Source: Verrucomicrobia bacterium UBA1200 (GTDB taxonomy: Bacteria; Verrucomicrobiota; Kiritimatiellia; RFP12; UBA1067). From it: a stretch of 40,407 nt of DNA. Positions 8,709-16,585 of this stretch are shown one piece after another. The stretch lies in the NCBI GenBank assembly GCA_002309765.1, contig DBXY01000039.1:93052-133458 (forward strand). The letters are read 5' to 3'. Position numbers and translations under genes: made by a program. Within the stretch, counting starts at the first letter, position 1. Every line of letters starts with the position of its first letter. The notes beneath the pieces are model-generated. The model was given only the letters and a program-made list of their open reading frames with translations, did no database searches and was not told the DNA's origin.

Positions 8709-8739
8709 GATGCTTAAACGATGGTTTGGCAATTATCTA

Positions 8740-8798
8740 TCACGCAAGCGTGAGCGCGGAGTGTAGGCCCCTCTCCGCGCCTCCGTGTTTCCGCGTGA
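8740..8798. repeat. Short palindrome and 8-base TCCGCG/TCCGTG repeats
   Basis: TCACGC and GCGTGA (8740-8753) form an inverted repeat with a 2-base centre. About 20 bases later TCCGCGCC, TCCGTGTT and TCCGCGTG follow at an 8-base period (8774-8797). This is another motif I remember as widespread in bacterial intergenic regions. The rest of 8610-8892 shows no gene and no clear terminator. Confidence 0.5.
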
Positions 8799-8892
8799 GA
8801 TAAAAACTTAGTGCCGTGATGTTTGATGGGAGACTTGAGGCAGGAGACGCGATAGCGATTTTGCGCGGCAATGCTAACCCCTAATCCCTTAA

Positions 8893-10167
8893 TCATTTCA
8901 CGAAAAACCAGACGAATAACGTCCCGCCGGCTAGCGCCGCGATGGTGAAGGGTACGCTGATGCGCATGAAATCGCCAAACCCGACCGTGTAACCGCGACG
9001 GCGCAAGATTCCCAACGCCACCACATTGGCCGATGCCCCGATCGGTGTGATGTTGCCGCCCAGACACGCGCCGACCAACAGCCCGAACATCAGCACCGCC
9101 ACCGGGGCGTTTAGCGTTTTCGCGAGCTGGTTGACCACCGGAATCATCACCAGCAGGAACGGCACGTTATCGACAAAGCTCGATACCGCTACCGCGACCA
9201 AGACCAGCAAAAGGTAAGCCATCAGCACCGAGCCGCCGACGGATTGCGACATCCATTGCGCCAATTTTTCCAGCCAGCCGGAATCGCCAAGCGCGCCCAC
9301 CAGCACAAAAACCCCGATCAGGAAAAAGGTGGTGTCCCAGTCCAACGATTTCACGAACCTGCCGATTTTTCCCCATTTCGCGATGAAACGGTACCATACC
9401 AGCGCTACCACCGCCAAGGCCAGCGTGTAGGATCCGGCAAACCAGCGGAACTCGTGGTCGATGGTGGATGCGAATGATAGTCCCAATACCAGTCCGCACA
9501 GCAACCAGGTCGGAACCATTGACCGGATCTTCATCCGGTCAAACCCCTCGCCGGCGGATTTGAATTTCCTAAACGCCCAAAACAAAACCAGCAGCGATAG
9601 AATTGCGCCGACTTGGATGGCGAAAAAGATGCTGGGGCGCCCGTGGAAGAAGAAGAAATCCCAGAATCCCATTTTCATCTCGCCCGCCAAAATCATGCTC
9701 GGAGGATCACCGACCATGGTGGCCGTGCCTTGGAGGTTACTGCAGATCGCGATACCGATCAGCATCGGTACCGGGCTGATTTTCAACCGGGAGGCGAGAC
9801 TTAACGCGATTGGCGCGACCAACAGCACCACCGCCACGTTTTCGATAAAGATTGAGATAAAACCGGATAGTGCGCAAAGCGCCAGCATTGACATTCGAAC
9901 GGACGGCATACGCGACACTACCCAACCCGCCAACACGTCAGGCGCGCGCGACTTGAGGAAAAGGTCGGCCAGCACCAATGTGCCCCAGAAGAGCCCGATC
10001 ACATTCCAGTTGATTTTTTCCGTTAAAGCGTTTTGCCAAGGCAGAACTCCGGAAAACAAAAGCAGCAAACCGCCGGCACAGGCTACCCATGACCGCCGGT
10101 TGGGCAAAAGCACGAACAGCGCATAGCAGACCGCGAAAACTGCCAAACAAATCCAAGCCGTATTCAT
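8893..10167 (-). CDS. ArsB/NhaD-superfamily membrane permease (anion or sodium transporter)
   Basis: A 424-residue polytopic inner-membrane protein with about 11 hydrophobic segments. The fold is that of the ion transporter (IT) superfamily: an early acidic helix (FWGTLVLADLFLKS), then FIENVAVVLLVAPIALSLA, the re-entrant motif NLQGTATMVGDPPSMILAG, and in the second half SSFVDNVPFLLVMIPVV and GGNITPIGASANVVALGI. These paired asparagine/glycine-rich motifs are shared by ArsB, NhaD and SLC13-type carriers. The cargo cannot be assigned: arsenite, sodium/proton exchange and dicarboxylate or sulfate are all possible. No ars regulator or reductase is nearby. It lies 16 bases downstream of ligA on the same strand, so it is probably the last gene of that operon. 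Confidence 0.85.
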   Translation of the reverse strand: MNTAWICLAVFAVCYALFVLLPNRRSWVACAGGLLLLFSGVLPWQNALTEKINWNVIGLFWGTLVLADLFLKSRAPDVLAGWVVSRMPSVRMSMLALCALSGFISIFIENVAVVLLVAPIALSLASRLKISPVPMLIGIAICSNLQGTATMVGDPPSMILAGEMKMGFWDFFFFHGRPSIFFAIQVGAILSLLVLFWAFRKFKSAGEGFDRMKIRSMVPTWLLCGLVLGLSFASTIDHEFRWFAGSYTLALAVVALVWYRFIAKWGKIGRFVKSLDWDTTFFLIGVFVLVGALGDSGWLEKLAQWMSQSVGGSVLMAYLLLVLVAVAVSSFVDNVPFLLVMIPVVNQLAKTLNAPVAVLMFGLLVGACLGGNITPIGASANVVALGILRRRGYTVGFGDFMRISVPFTIAALAGGTLFVWFFVK

Positions 10168-10183
10168 TCTTTAAAACTATCTG

Positions 10184-12502
10184 TCAGAACAATTCCAACT
10201 GGTCCGCGCCGTCTTTGGGACCGGATTTCGGCGGGTCGCTTTTGGGCGGCGGGGGGTTCGGCTTTGTTGGCGTTTGCGCTCCGCCAAGCAGTTCCATAAA
10301 TCGCGCCTCGTCAATCACCTGCACGCCGAGGTTCTTGGCCTTGTTGGTTTTGGTTGCCCCGACATTTGCCCCGGCCAGCAGATAATCGGTGTTTTTGGAG
10401 ACCGATTCCTGCACCGTGCCGCCGGCGTTTTTAATCAGTTCCGCGAATTCGCCGCGCGGACGGGACAACGTGCCGGTGATTACTATCGAAATTCCCTTAA
10501 GCGGCCCGTCTGCCGTTATTGCGGTCTTGCGCTTCGGATTGATGCCCAATTCCAAAAGCCGCCGCACGTACTCGCGCCCGTAATCCGAATCAAAGAATTT
10601 CTTTAATTCGCGGGCGGATTCCGGTTTGATGGCGCAGACGTATTGAGGCGGCAGCGCGGTGCCCGCCACCCGTGTAGCCCCGCCGAGTTTCACCAACTGG
10701 TCGCCCAGTACGCCGATTTCCCCGCAAATCCGATTGAACCGCTGTTGGTGTTCCTGCCGTTCGGCATCGTCTTTGTAGCGGTTTAAGGTCGAGCGGGGAT
10801 TTTCGGAGGCGGCTGCCGCCGCGAGTTCCGCCAGCCGGACAGTGCCGTTAACCAGCTCCGAATTAGCCAAAGCCGACAAATCCGGGTGCAGCGCTGCGAC
10901 CTGTTCGGAAATCGTAACGCCAATGTTGGTAATACCGGTGGCAAACAGCCACCGGTGCAGCGGCAGCCCGCGGGCGTTTTGAAGCGCTTCGGCCACCGCT
11001 TTCGCGTTGCGCCCGAATTTTCTCATGCCGGACTCCTCGTCCCCGATACGGAATTTTTCGAGCACCTCGGTCGACAGCGAAAAAAGGTCGAGCGGATCCG
11101 AAACCAGACCTTGGGTCACCAGCGCATCCGCCACTTTCCCGCCGATGGCCCGGATATCCAGCGCGTCGCGGGAACAAAAGTGTTCCAACCGTCCTACCCG
11201 TTGCGCGGGGCAGGCGGGATAAACGCAGCGGAAGGCGACTTCGTCTGGATTGCGCACCACGGGCTGTCCGCAGGCCGGGCAAACATCCGGCATAACGAAA
11301 GTCTTTTCGCTGCCGTTGCGTTTTTGGGTAATCACGCTCTCGATCGCCGGTATAACGTCACCGGCCTTGACCAGCCACACGTGGTCCCCGATGCGGATGT
11401 CTTTGCGCGCGATGTCGTCGGCGTTGTGCAGCGTGGCTCGAGAAATGGTGGAACCCGCCAGCGGTACCGGGGTTAGTTCCGCCACCGGGGTCAACACCCC
11501 GGTTCTGCCCACCTGCACGGTAATTGACTCGATCACGGTTTCGGTGCGTTCGGGCTGATATTTGAACGCCCGCGCCCAACGCGGCGCGTGCGCGGTGGAT
11601 CCCAGTGCGGAATAGAGGTTGCGCTGGTTGATTTTAACCACGGCCCCGTCGATTTCAAACGGGAAACTGTGGCGAAGCTGTTCCAACTCGCGGATAGCCT
11701 CCAGAACTCCTGGCATATCGATGCATAGCCGTTGCCAGGGCGGAATCTTGAACCCCCATTTCGCGAAAGTGCGGATCAGTTCCGTGTGGGTTGCGAATTC
11801 AATGCCGTTGATTGCCCCTGCGGCGTAGATCACCATATCCAGCGGTCGTTTGGCAACTTCTCGCGGATCGAGTTGTTTAAGCGAGCCTGCGGCCGCGTTG
11901 CGCGGATTTGCGAAGGGTTCGCGCCCCGCCTCTTCCTCTTGGCGGTTGAGCCGGACGAAACCGTCGCGGGTCATGTACACTTCACCGCGCACTTCCAGCA
12001 GACTCGGCGCGCCGGTGATTGAGAGCGGAATCGACTTAATGGTGCGGATGTTGGCGGTAACGTCATCGCCGACCTCGCCATTGCCGCGGGTCGCAGCGCG
12101 GACCAGTTGACCATTCTCGTACAGCAGCGACATCGACAGCCCGTCAACTTTGGGTTCAACCACGTAATCCCAAACTCGGTTCTCCAGCTGGCGGCGCAGG
12201 AAAGCGTCGAAATCCACCAGTTCGCCAAAGGAGTGCGTCTTATCCAGGCTTCGCATCGGCGGATCGTGCCGGACCTGGCGGAAACCGGAAACCGGTTCTC
12301 CGCTCACCCGTTGGGTGGGGGAGTCTGGCGTCACCCATTCGGGATGTTCCCGCTCGATCGCCTCCATCTCCCGGTAAAGCGCGTCGTAGTCGGCGTCACC
12401 AATTTCCGGGCGCGCCTCCACGTAATAAAGCCGATCGTGGCGGTTGATTTCATCCCGAAGGAATTTTAGCCGCTTTAATTGGTCTTCGTTTTTGGTCCGC
12501 AT
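10184..12502 (-). CDS. ligA: NAD-dependent DNA ligase LigA with long HhH insert and clamp-motif-like tail
   Basis: A 772-residue enzyme, about 100 longer than E. coli LigA (671). It seals nicks during replication and repair using NAD+. The Ia domain with DRLYYVEARPEI comes first, then the adenylated lysine K118 in VEPKVDGLSMS. The OB-fold follows, then a four-cysteine zinc finger (CPACG...FRCVYPACPAQ), the helix-hairpin-helix region, and a BRCT domain (GISIVITGTLSRPRGEF). Two things are odd. An insert of about 60 residues sits in the HhH region (ENPRSTLNRYKDDAERQEHQ onward, ending before ESARELKKFF). A proline/lysine-rich tail after the BRCT ends exactly in DQLELF, which matches the QL-x-L-F beta-clamp-binding motif. 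The SD AAAGGG fits the ATG. All catalytic elements seem intact. It is third in a four-gene minus-strand operon. Confidence 0.97.
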   Translation of the reverse strand: MRTKNEDQLKRLKFLRDEINRHDRLYYVEARPEIGDADYDALYREMEAIEREHPEWVTPDSPTQRVSGEPVSGFRQVRHDPPMRSLDKTHSFGELVDFDAFLRRQLENRVWDYVVEPKVDGLSMSLLYENGQLVRAATRGNGEVGDDVTANIRTIKSIPLSITGAPSLLEVRGEVYMTRDGFVRLNRQEEEAGREPFANPRNAAAGSLKQLDPREVAKRPLDMVIYAAGAINGIEFATHTELIRTFAKWGFKIPPWQRLCIDMPGVLEAIRELEQLRHSFPFEIDGAVVKINQRNLYSALGSTAHAPRWARAFKYQPERTETVIESITVQVGRTGVLTPVAELTPVPLAGSTISRATLHNADDIARKDIRIGDHVWLVKAGDVIPAIESVITQKRNGSEKTFVMPDVCPACGQPVVRNPDEVAFRCVYPACPAQRVGRLEHFCSRDALDIRAIGGKVADALVTQGLVSDPLDLFSLSTEVLEKFRIGDEESGMRKFGRNAKAVAEALQNARGLPLHRWLFATGITNIGVTISEQVAALHPDLSALANSELVNGTVRLAELAAAAASENPRSTLNRYKDDAERQEHQQRFNRICGEIGVLGDQLVKLGGATRVAGTALPPQYVCAIKPESARELKKFFDSDYGREYVRRLLELGINPKRKTAITADGPLKGISIVITGTLSRPRGEFAELIKNAGGTVQESVSKNTDYLLAGANVGATKTNKAKNLGVQVIDEARFMELLGGAQTPTKPNPPPPKSDPPKSGPKDGADQLELF

Positions 12503-12516
12503 TTGGAAGCCCTTTC

Positions 12517-12867
12517 TTATTTTTTGGGATCAGGGACGTTTGACAAAGCCCGGCGTTTTTTGACAAACACGGTTCGGGTGTAACCGGCTTTAACGATCAG
12601 CTCGGACGAAACTTTTTTCATCAGATTGCGGTCCGGGCGGTCGGGGATAAGCACATTCACTTCTTGCGATTTTTCGAATCCGGCTTTGCGCATGGCTTTG
12701 GCCAGATTCTCCAGCGCCACCGGTTCGCCGTTAAGCGTGATAGTACCGAATTCGCTTATTTCCAGTTCCGGCACCCGGGAGTTTTCGATTACCCGGTTGG
12801 CCACGCATCCTGCCGTCAGCATCAAAGCCAGCGCGGGTATTAAAAGTTTGACTGCGCTCAATTTCAT
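12517..12867 (-). CDS. Small lipoprotein with ExbD/TolR-like periplasmic domain
   Basis: A 116-residue protein. The lipobox LTAGC (cysteine 21) follows a hydrophobic segment, so it should be a lipoprotein. The rest, from ELEISEFGTITLNGEPVALENLAKAMRKAG to VNVLIPDRPDRNLMKKVSSELIVKAGYTRTVFVKK, follows the pattern of the periplasmic domain of ExbD and TolR: a beta-strand 'lnG.pv', a helix, a 'v.i..d' strand, a helix, and a final 'aG...v.fv' strand. ExbD and TolR normally carry this domain behind a transmembrane helix, not a lipid anchor. It starts 9 bases after the 13764-12877 gene and ends 14 bases before ligA, so it is co-transcribed with both. The domain call comes from pattern reading and needs structure comparison. 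The role is unknown. Confidence 0.7.
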   Translation of the reverse strand: MKLSAVKLLIPALALMLTAGCVANRVIENSRVPELEISEFGTITLNGEPVALENLAKAMRKAGFEKSQEVNVLIPDRPDRNLMKKVSSELIVKAGYTRTVFVKKRRALSNVPDPKK

Positions 12868-12876
12868 CGGATGCTC

Positions 12877-13764
12877 CTAATAGTTGCCGCGGGCAGCCTC
12901 GCGCTCCCGTTTGCGTTTAGCCGCTTCCAAAGCTTCCTGCTGGCGGATCCGCTGGCGGCGTTCTTTGAGCATCGGGTAGCTTTGCTTGTTTTTAAATATT
13001 ACCCGCACCGCCCGCTCATCGAGAAAGTAGATGTTGGCGCGGCGCAGCCGGGCGAAAAGGTCTTCGGCGGAAGTGGCGGCGTACAACGCTTCCGGCAGCA
13101 CCTCAAGCATTGACCTCGCGGTGCCGTAGTTGCCGTTGATTCGACTGTGCGACGTGCTGAAGAAATAGATGTCATTCTTTGCCAGACGGTTTTCGTAGGT
13201 GGCCCGGGCTTTGTCGAGCGCGGCTTTTAGGCGTTCGATCTCGTCTGCGATGTCGCGGGCGGGCGGGGCTGCCGGCGCGGCGTCCGGTTTGGCGGCGGGT
13301 TTATTGGCAGGCGGCGGATCGTCGTCTGCAAACAGGTCGTCAAGGTCATCAACCTTGGCCGCCGCGTTCTTTTGCGGCGCGGCGGGGGCGGCGGGCGTTT
13401 CGGGAACCTCTTCAAAATCGCCGTTAGCGGGCTTGGCGTTGTCCGCCTTTCCGCCGTTATCGTCCACCTCCTCGAAATCGTCGTCGTCATTTTTTTCACC
13501 GGCTTTGGGCGGGTAGAAATGGGTCCACGGCACCGGTTGCTCCACTTGGACGCGATTCACGAATATTCCGTTTCCGATCCGGGATACGGTGTAGGGCGGG
13601 GGAAGATACTTGCCGTCAACAAATACAAAACCGGTTAACACCATGCGTCCGGGAGTGGTACCCATGGCCTCTTTTGCCGCGTCGGTGACTTCAGGCAACG
13701 GTTTCCCGCAAACCGTCGAAACGGCGGCGAACGCCAGCAGCAAAAACAATTTTAGCCTAAACAT
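12877..13764 (-). CDS. Exported protein with long acidic/proline-alanine linker, unknown function
   Basis: A 295-residue protein with a clear signal peptide (FRLKLFLLLAFAAVSTVCGK). The N-terminal part (MVLTGFVFVDGKYLPPPYTVSRIGNGIFVNRVQVE) looks like a small beta domain. Residues about 90-170 are low-complexity: aspartate/glutamate clusters (KNDDDDFEEVDD, DDLDDLFADDD) and Pro-Ala-Lys runs. A helical and mixed domain follows (NDIYFFSTSHSRINGNYGTARSMLEVLPEAL, then LFARLRRANIYFLDERAVRVIFKN). The C-terminus is a basic, arginine-rich helix. I do not recognise the family. It leads the operon with the ExbD-like lipoprotein and ligA and has a well-formed promoter. GGAG serves the ATG. Confidence 0.75.
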   Translation of the reverse strand: MFRLKLFLLLAFAAVSTVCGKPLPEVTDAAKEAMGTTPGRMVLTGFVFVDGKYLPPPYTVSRIGNGIFVNRVQVEQPVPWTHFYPPKAGEKNDDDDFEEVDDNGGKADNAKPANGDFEEVPETPAAPAAPQKNAAAKVDDLDDLFADDDPPPANKPAAKPDAAPAAPPARDIADEIERLKAALDKARATYENRLAKNDIYFFSTSHSRINGNYGTARSMLEVLPEALYAATSAEDLFARLRRANIYFLDERAVRVIFKNKQSYPMLKERRQRIRQQEALEAAKRKREREAARGNY

Positions 13765-13800
13765 TCAGCTCTCCAATCTGAAAAACCTCAAAACGTTTTA

Positions 13801-13829
13801 AATATAGCAAAAAAATATGGCCATTGCAA
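13801..13829 (-). promoter_or_regulatory. Predicted promoter for the ligA operon
   Basis: Minus-strand TTGCAA (13824-13829) and TATATT (13801-13806) are 17 bases apart. The predicted start is near 13794, about 30 bases before the ATG at 13764. It lies back to back with the promoter for the arabinofuranosidase operon. Confidence 0.6.
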
Positions 13830-13880
13830 AACTATTTGGAAATTTTTGGGTTTTTGTGGGGCTGGCGGCGATGTTTCGAA

Positions 13881-13909
13881 TTGACCGGGCGGCGTTAATG
13901 CGTTAACAT
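13881..13909 (+). promoter_or_regulatory. Predicted promoter for the 14013-22238 operon
   Basis: TTGACC (13881-13886) and TAACAT (13904-13909) are separated by 17 bases. The start would be near 13916, giving a leader of about 97 bases before the GTG at 14013. No riboswitch could be recognised in the leader. Confidence 0.55.
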
Positions 13910-14012
13910 TTACAGTGTTTATTGGATGGGGCAAGGGGGTATTCGTCGCAAGTTTGCGGCGGTTATCGGTAGGACTTCGGTTTTACGGGTTTTGGTTTAC
14001 AGGAGGGTTAAG

Positions 14013-16061
14013 GTGAAGATTCTGGTTTTGTTGTTGGCGGCGGGATGTTCTTGCTTGACGGCATTGGCGGTTGATTTCCGTTTGGGAGTTGGAGCTTTTC
14101 AGGGCACGGCGGCGTTTTCGGATTTGCGCGTTACGGATGCCAAAAACGAGGTGGTTTACCAAAACGATTTTAAATCCGTCGACGGCGTGAAGGATTGGGT
14201 GACGTTTGGTCCCGGCAAATGGGTTTGCGGTAATGGTGAGCTTGTCCAAACAGCGAATGTGACCGCTAAGGAGGCGGTAGCGCTTACAATACCGCGTACG
14301 TTCCGCAACGCCACGCTGACCATGAAGGCAAAACGGTTGTCCGGTCCCGAGGGTTTTATTGTCATGACCGGTACCCCGCACAAAACCGGCGGCGAGTGGG
14401 TGATTTTCGGCGGATGGGGCAACACTTACCACGGGGTCGAACAGCCGCCGTTCAAGTACATACGGGTGCCGGCCTCTATCGAGGCGGGGCGCTGGTACGA
14501 TGTGAAGGTGACGTGCACGGACAAGCGCATACGGGCGTGGCTTGACGGCAAACTTGTGCTGGAAGCCGAATCGGTGGCCGACACCTCCACACAACCCGCT
14601 TCACTCGCACCGGTGAAGGATGCCAAGTCCATCACTTATAGCCCGATGATTTTCGGCCATTTTCTGGAGCATTTCGACACTCAGGTTTACGGCGGAATCT
14701 TTGATCCCGGCTCGCCGCTTGCGGATGAAGACGGCTTCCGCAAGGACGTGATTGAGGCTCTCCGCGAAATCAAGACCCCGATCGTCCGCTGGCCCGGCGG
14801 CTGCTTCGTTTCGGACTACCATTGGAAGTGCGGCGTGGGACCGAAGCGCGAGCCGATGTGGAACAAAGCGTGGGCGGTGGAGGATCCCAACACGTTCGGT
14901 ACCGACGAATATGTTAAGTGGTGCCGCAAGGTGGGTTGCGAGCCGTACATTTGCACGAACGCTGGCACCGGTACGCCGGAAGAGATGAGCGATTGGGTGG
15001 AGTACTGCAACCTCTCCGTGGGCAAGTGGGGACGTTTGCGCATGGCCAACGGTTACGAAAAGCCGCATAACGTGATGTATTGGAGTGTCGGGAACGAGAA
15101 CTGGGGACGCCACGAAATCGGCGCGAAGACGGTTGAGGAGTGGGGGCCGCTTGTCCGGGAGAGCGCTAAAATGATGCGCGGGGCGGACCGCAGGATCATC
15201 CTTTTCGCGGCGGCGCTCGCGAACGAGAATTGGACGCTGCCTCTTCTGAAACATGCCGGATACCTGCTCGACTATGTGAGTGTTCACGGTTATTATGTCT
15301 GGGGCGGAGGTTCGAATCCGTATCTGACGTGCATGATGCGTACGGTCAATCCCGAGGCCGATATCATGCGCACGATCAACGTTCTGGAAAAGGCCGGATT
15401 CGGCGGCGGAAAAATCGGCATCGCCTTTGACGAGTGGAATTTGCGCGGCTGGTACCATCCCGGGCTGGGCAACTACGGCAAAAACGCGGTGATGGACTAT
15501 GATGCCCGCCGCAAAAACGATATCGCCGCCACCTACACGATGGCCGACGCGCTTTTCTCCGCCTGTTTTCTCAACACTTGCCTGCGCCACTCGGATGTGG
15601 TGAAGATGGCGAACTTCTCGCCGGCGGTCAACACGCGCGGCGCGATTTTCGTCCATCCCAAAGGTATTGTGAAGCGCACCTCTTACCATGTGTTCTGGAT
15701 GTACACGCATTTGCTTGAAAAGAATATGCTGCCGGTCAGCTTGGAATGCGGTAATCTCTCTAACGGCAATGCTTCGGTGCCGGTGCTGGACGCGGTGCTG
15801 ACCGTTTCCGACGACGGAAAGCGGCGCGTTCTTGCCATCGTCAACAAGCATCCGGAAAAGGCGGTGCAGTTGGACATCTCGGCGTTCAATCCGGGTTCGG
15901 CAGATCTTGAAACGACTGTGCTGGCCGGAGATTCGCCTGACGCTTTCAACGACATCGGTAAAGAAAACCGGGTCGTCCCGGTGAAAACGGCGCTGTCCGT
16001 GGCTGACGGAAAAGTGACGCTCGCGCCGCATTCGTTGTCTTGCATTGTGCTTGGGCGGTAA
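14013..16061 (+). CDS. Secreted alpha-L-arabinofuranosidase, GH51, with N-terminal LamG-like domain
   Basis: A 682-residue enzyme that should remove terminal arabinofuranose from arabinan or arabinoxylan. I start it at GTG 14013: AGGAGG (14001-14006) is 6 bases upstream, and the product then opens with a clean signal peptide (KILVLLLAAGCSCLTALA). The ATG at 13926 would add 29 residues with no ribosome site. Residues about 20-200 look like a concanavalin/LamG-type sandwich (VVYQNDFKS, GWYD-like GRWYDVKVTCTDKRIRAWLDGK). The GH51 barrel follows: GHFLEHFDTQVYGGIFDPGS, VRWPGGCFVSDYHW, acid/base E362 in SVGNENWG, and nucleophile E474 in IAFDEWNLRGW. A C-terminal beta domain closes it. First gene of a six-gene run. 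GH51 enzymes are often cytoplasmic, so export is notable but not unusual in this group. Confidence 0.93.
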   Translation: MKILVLLLAAGCSCLTALAVDFRLGVGAFQGTAAFSDLRVTDAKNEVVYQNDFKSVDGVKDWVTFGPGKWVCGNGELVQTANVTAKEAVALTIPRTFRNATLTMKAKRLSGPEGFIVMTGTPHKTGGEWVIFGGWGNTYHGVEQPPFKYIRVPASIEAGRWYDVKVTCTDKRIRAWLDGKLVLEAESVADTSTQPASLAPVKDAKSITYSPMIFGHFLEHFDTQVYGGIFDPGSPLADEDGFRKDVIEALREIKTPIVRWPGGCFVSDYHWKCGVGPKREPMWNKAWAVEDPNTFGTDEYVKWCRKVGCEPYICTNAGTGTPEEMSDWVEYCNLSVGKWGRLRMANGYEKPHNVMYWSVGNENWGRHEIGAKTVEEWGPLVRESAKMMRGADRRIILFAAALANENWTLPLLKHAGYLLDYVSVHGYYVWGGGSNPYLTCMMRTVNPEADIMRTINVLEKAGFGGGKIGIAFDEWNLRGWYHPGLGNYGKNAVMDYDARRKNDIAATYTMADALFSACFLNTCLRHSDVVKMANFSPAVNTRGAIFVHPKGIVKRTSYHVFWMYTHLLEKNMLPVSLECGNLSNGNASVPVLDAVLTVSDDGKRRVLAIVNKHPEKAVQLDISAFNPGSADLETTVLAGDSPDAFNDIGKENRVVPVKTALSVADGKVTLAPHSLSCIVLGR

Positions 16062-16098
16062 CGCCTGCGAGGATTGGTTCAAGAAACAAAGGATGGAT

Positions 16099-16575
16099 AT
16101 GGAAAAAAACAATGTTGACCCCCGTCCAGATTGGGACAGTTACTTCATGGAGATTGCTCGGGTGGTCTCATCCCGGGCGAATTGTTCCCGTCGCAAAGTG
16201 GCGGCGGTGGTCGTAAAAGACCATCAGATCATCTCCACCGGATACAACGGCACCCCGCGCGGCGTAAGAAACTGTTTCGAGGGCGGATGCGCCCGCTGCT
16301 CCGGCAAGGCGCCTTCCGGCACCTCTTTGGAAGAGTGCATTTGCGTGCATGCCGAGCAGAACGCGATTTGCCAGGCTGCGTATTACGGTATCCGGCTTGC
16401 CGGATCGACGATTTACGTTACCATCAGCCCTTGCCTGACTTGCGCGAAGCTGATTGTCAACGCCGGCATCAAAGAGGTGGTTTACGGCGGCGACTACGCC
16501 TTTACCGAACAAACCGAAAAACTCTTCCAAGAGGCCAAGGTGGTGTGCCGGCGTTTCACCCCGCCTTCAAACTGA
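16099..16575 (+). CDS. dCMP/cytidine deaminase-family protein (dCMP deaminase)
   Basis: A 158-residue zinc deaminase that should convert dCMP to dUMP for thymidylate synthesis. The zinc and proton-relay motif is HAEQNAICQAA (H84, E86), with the second half SPCLTCAKLI (C112, C115). An extra cysteine/histidine-rich stretch (CFEGGCARCSGKAPSGTSLEECICVH) matches the zinc-bearing insertion of ComEB/dCMP deaminases. The frame is open from 16045, but the ATG at 16099 has AAGGA 5 bases upstream and gives the usual family N-terminus (DWDSYFMEIARVVSSRANC). It begins 37 bases after the arabinofuranosidase and ends 10 bases before the GH2 gene, so a nucleotide enzyme sits between two glycosidases in one transcription unit. 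Confidence 0.93.
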   Translation: MEKNNVDPRPDWDSYFMEIARVVSSRANCSRRKVAAVVVKDHQIISTGYNGTPRGVRNCFEGGCARCSGKAPSGTSLEECICVHAEQNAICQAAYYGIRLAGSTIYVTISPCLTCAKLIVNAGIKEVVYGGDYAFTEQTEKLFQEAKVVCRRFTPPSN

Positions 16576-16585
16576 GGGTTAAGCG

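Noticed and set aside
13926..14012. ATG 13926 as start of the arabinofuranosidase
   Set aside because: It would place a basic 29-residue extension before the signal peptide and has no SD, whereas GTG 14013 has AGGAGG at the ideal distance.
13927..14012. Riboswitch in the leader of the arabinofuranosidase operon, or TPP riboswitch before thiD
   Set aside because: No conserved riboswitch core was recognised, and the gap before thiD is only 24 bases.
14601..16112. 503-codon open frame on the minus strand opposite the GH51 gene
   Set aside because: Shadow of the arabinofuranosidase; no signal, motif or ribosome site.
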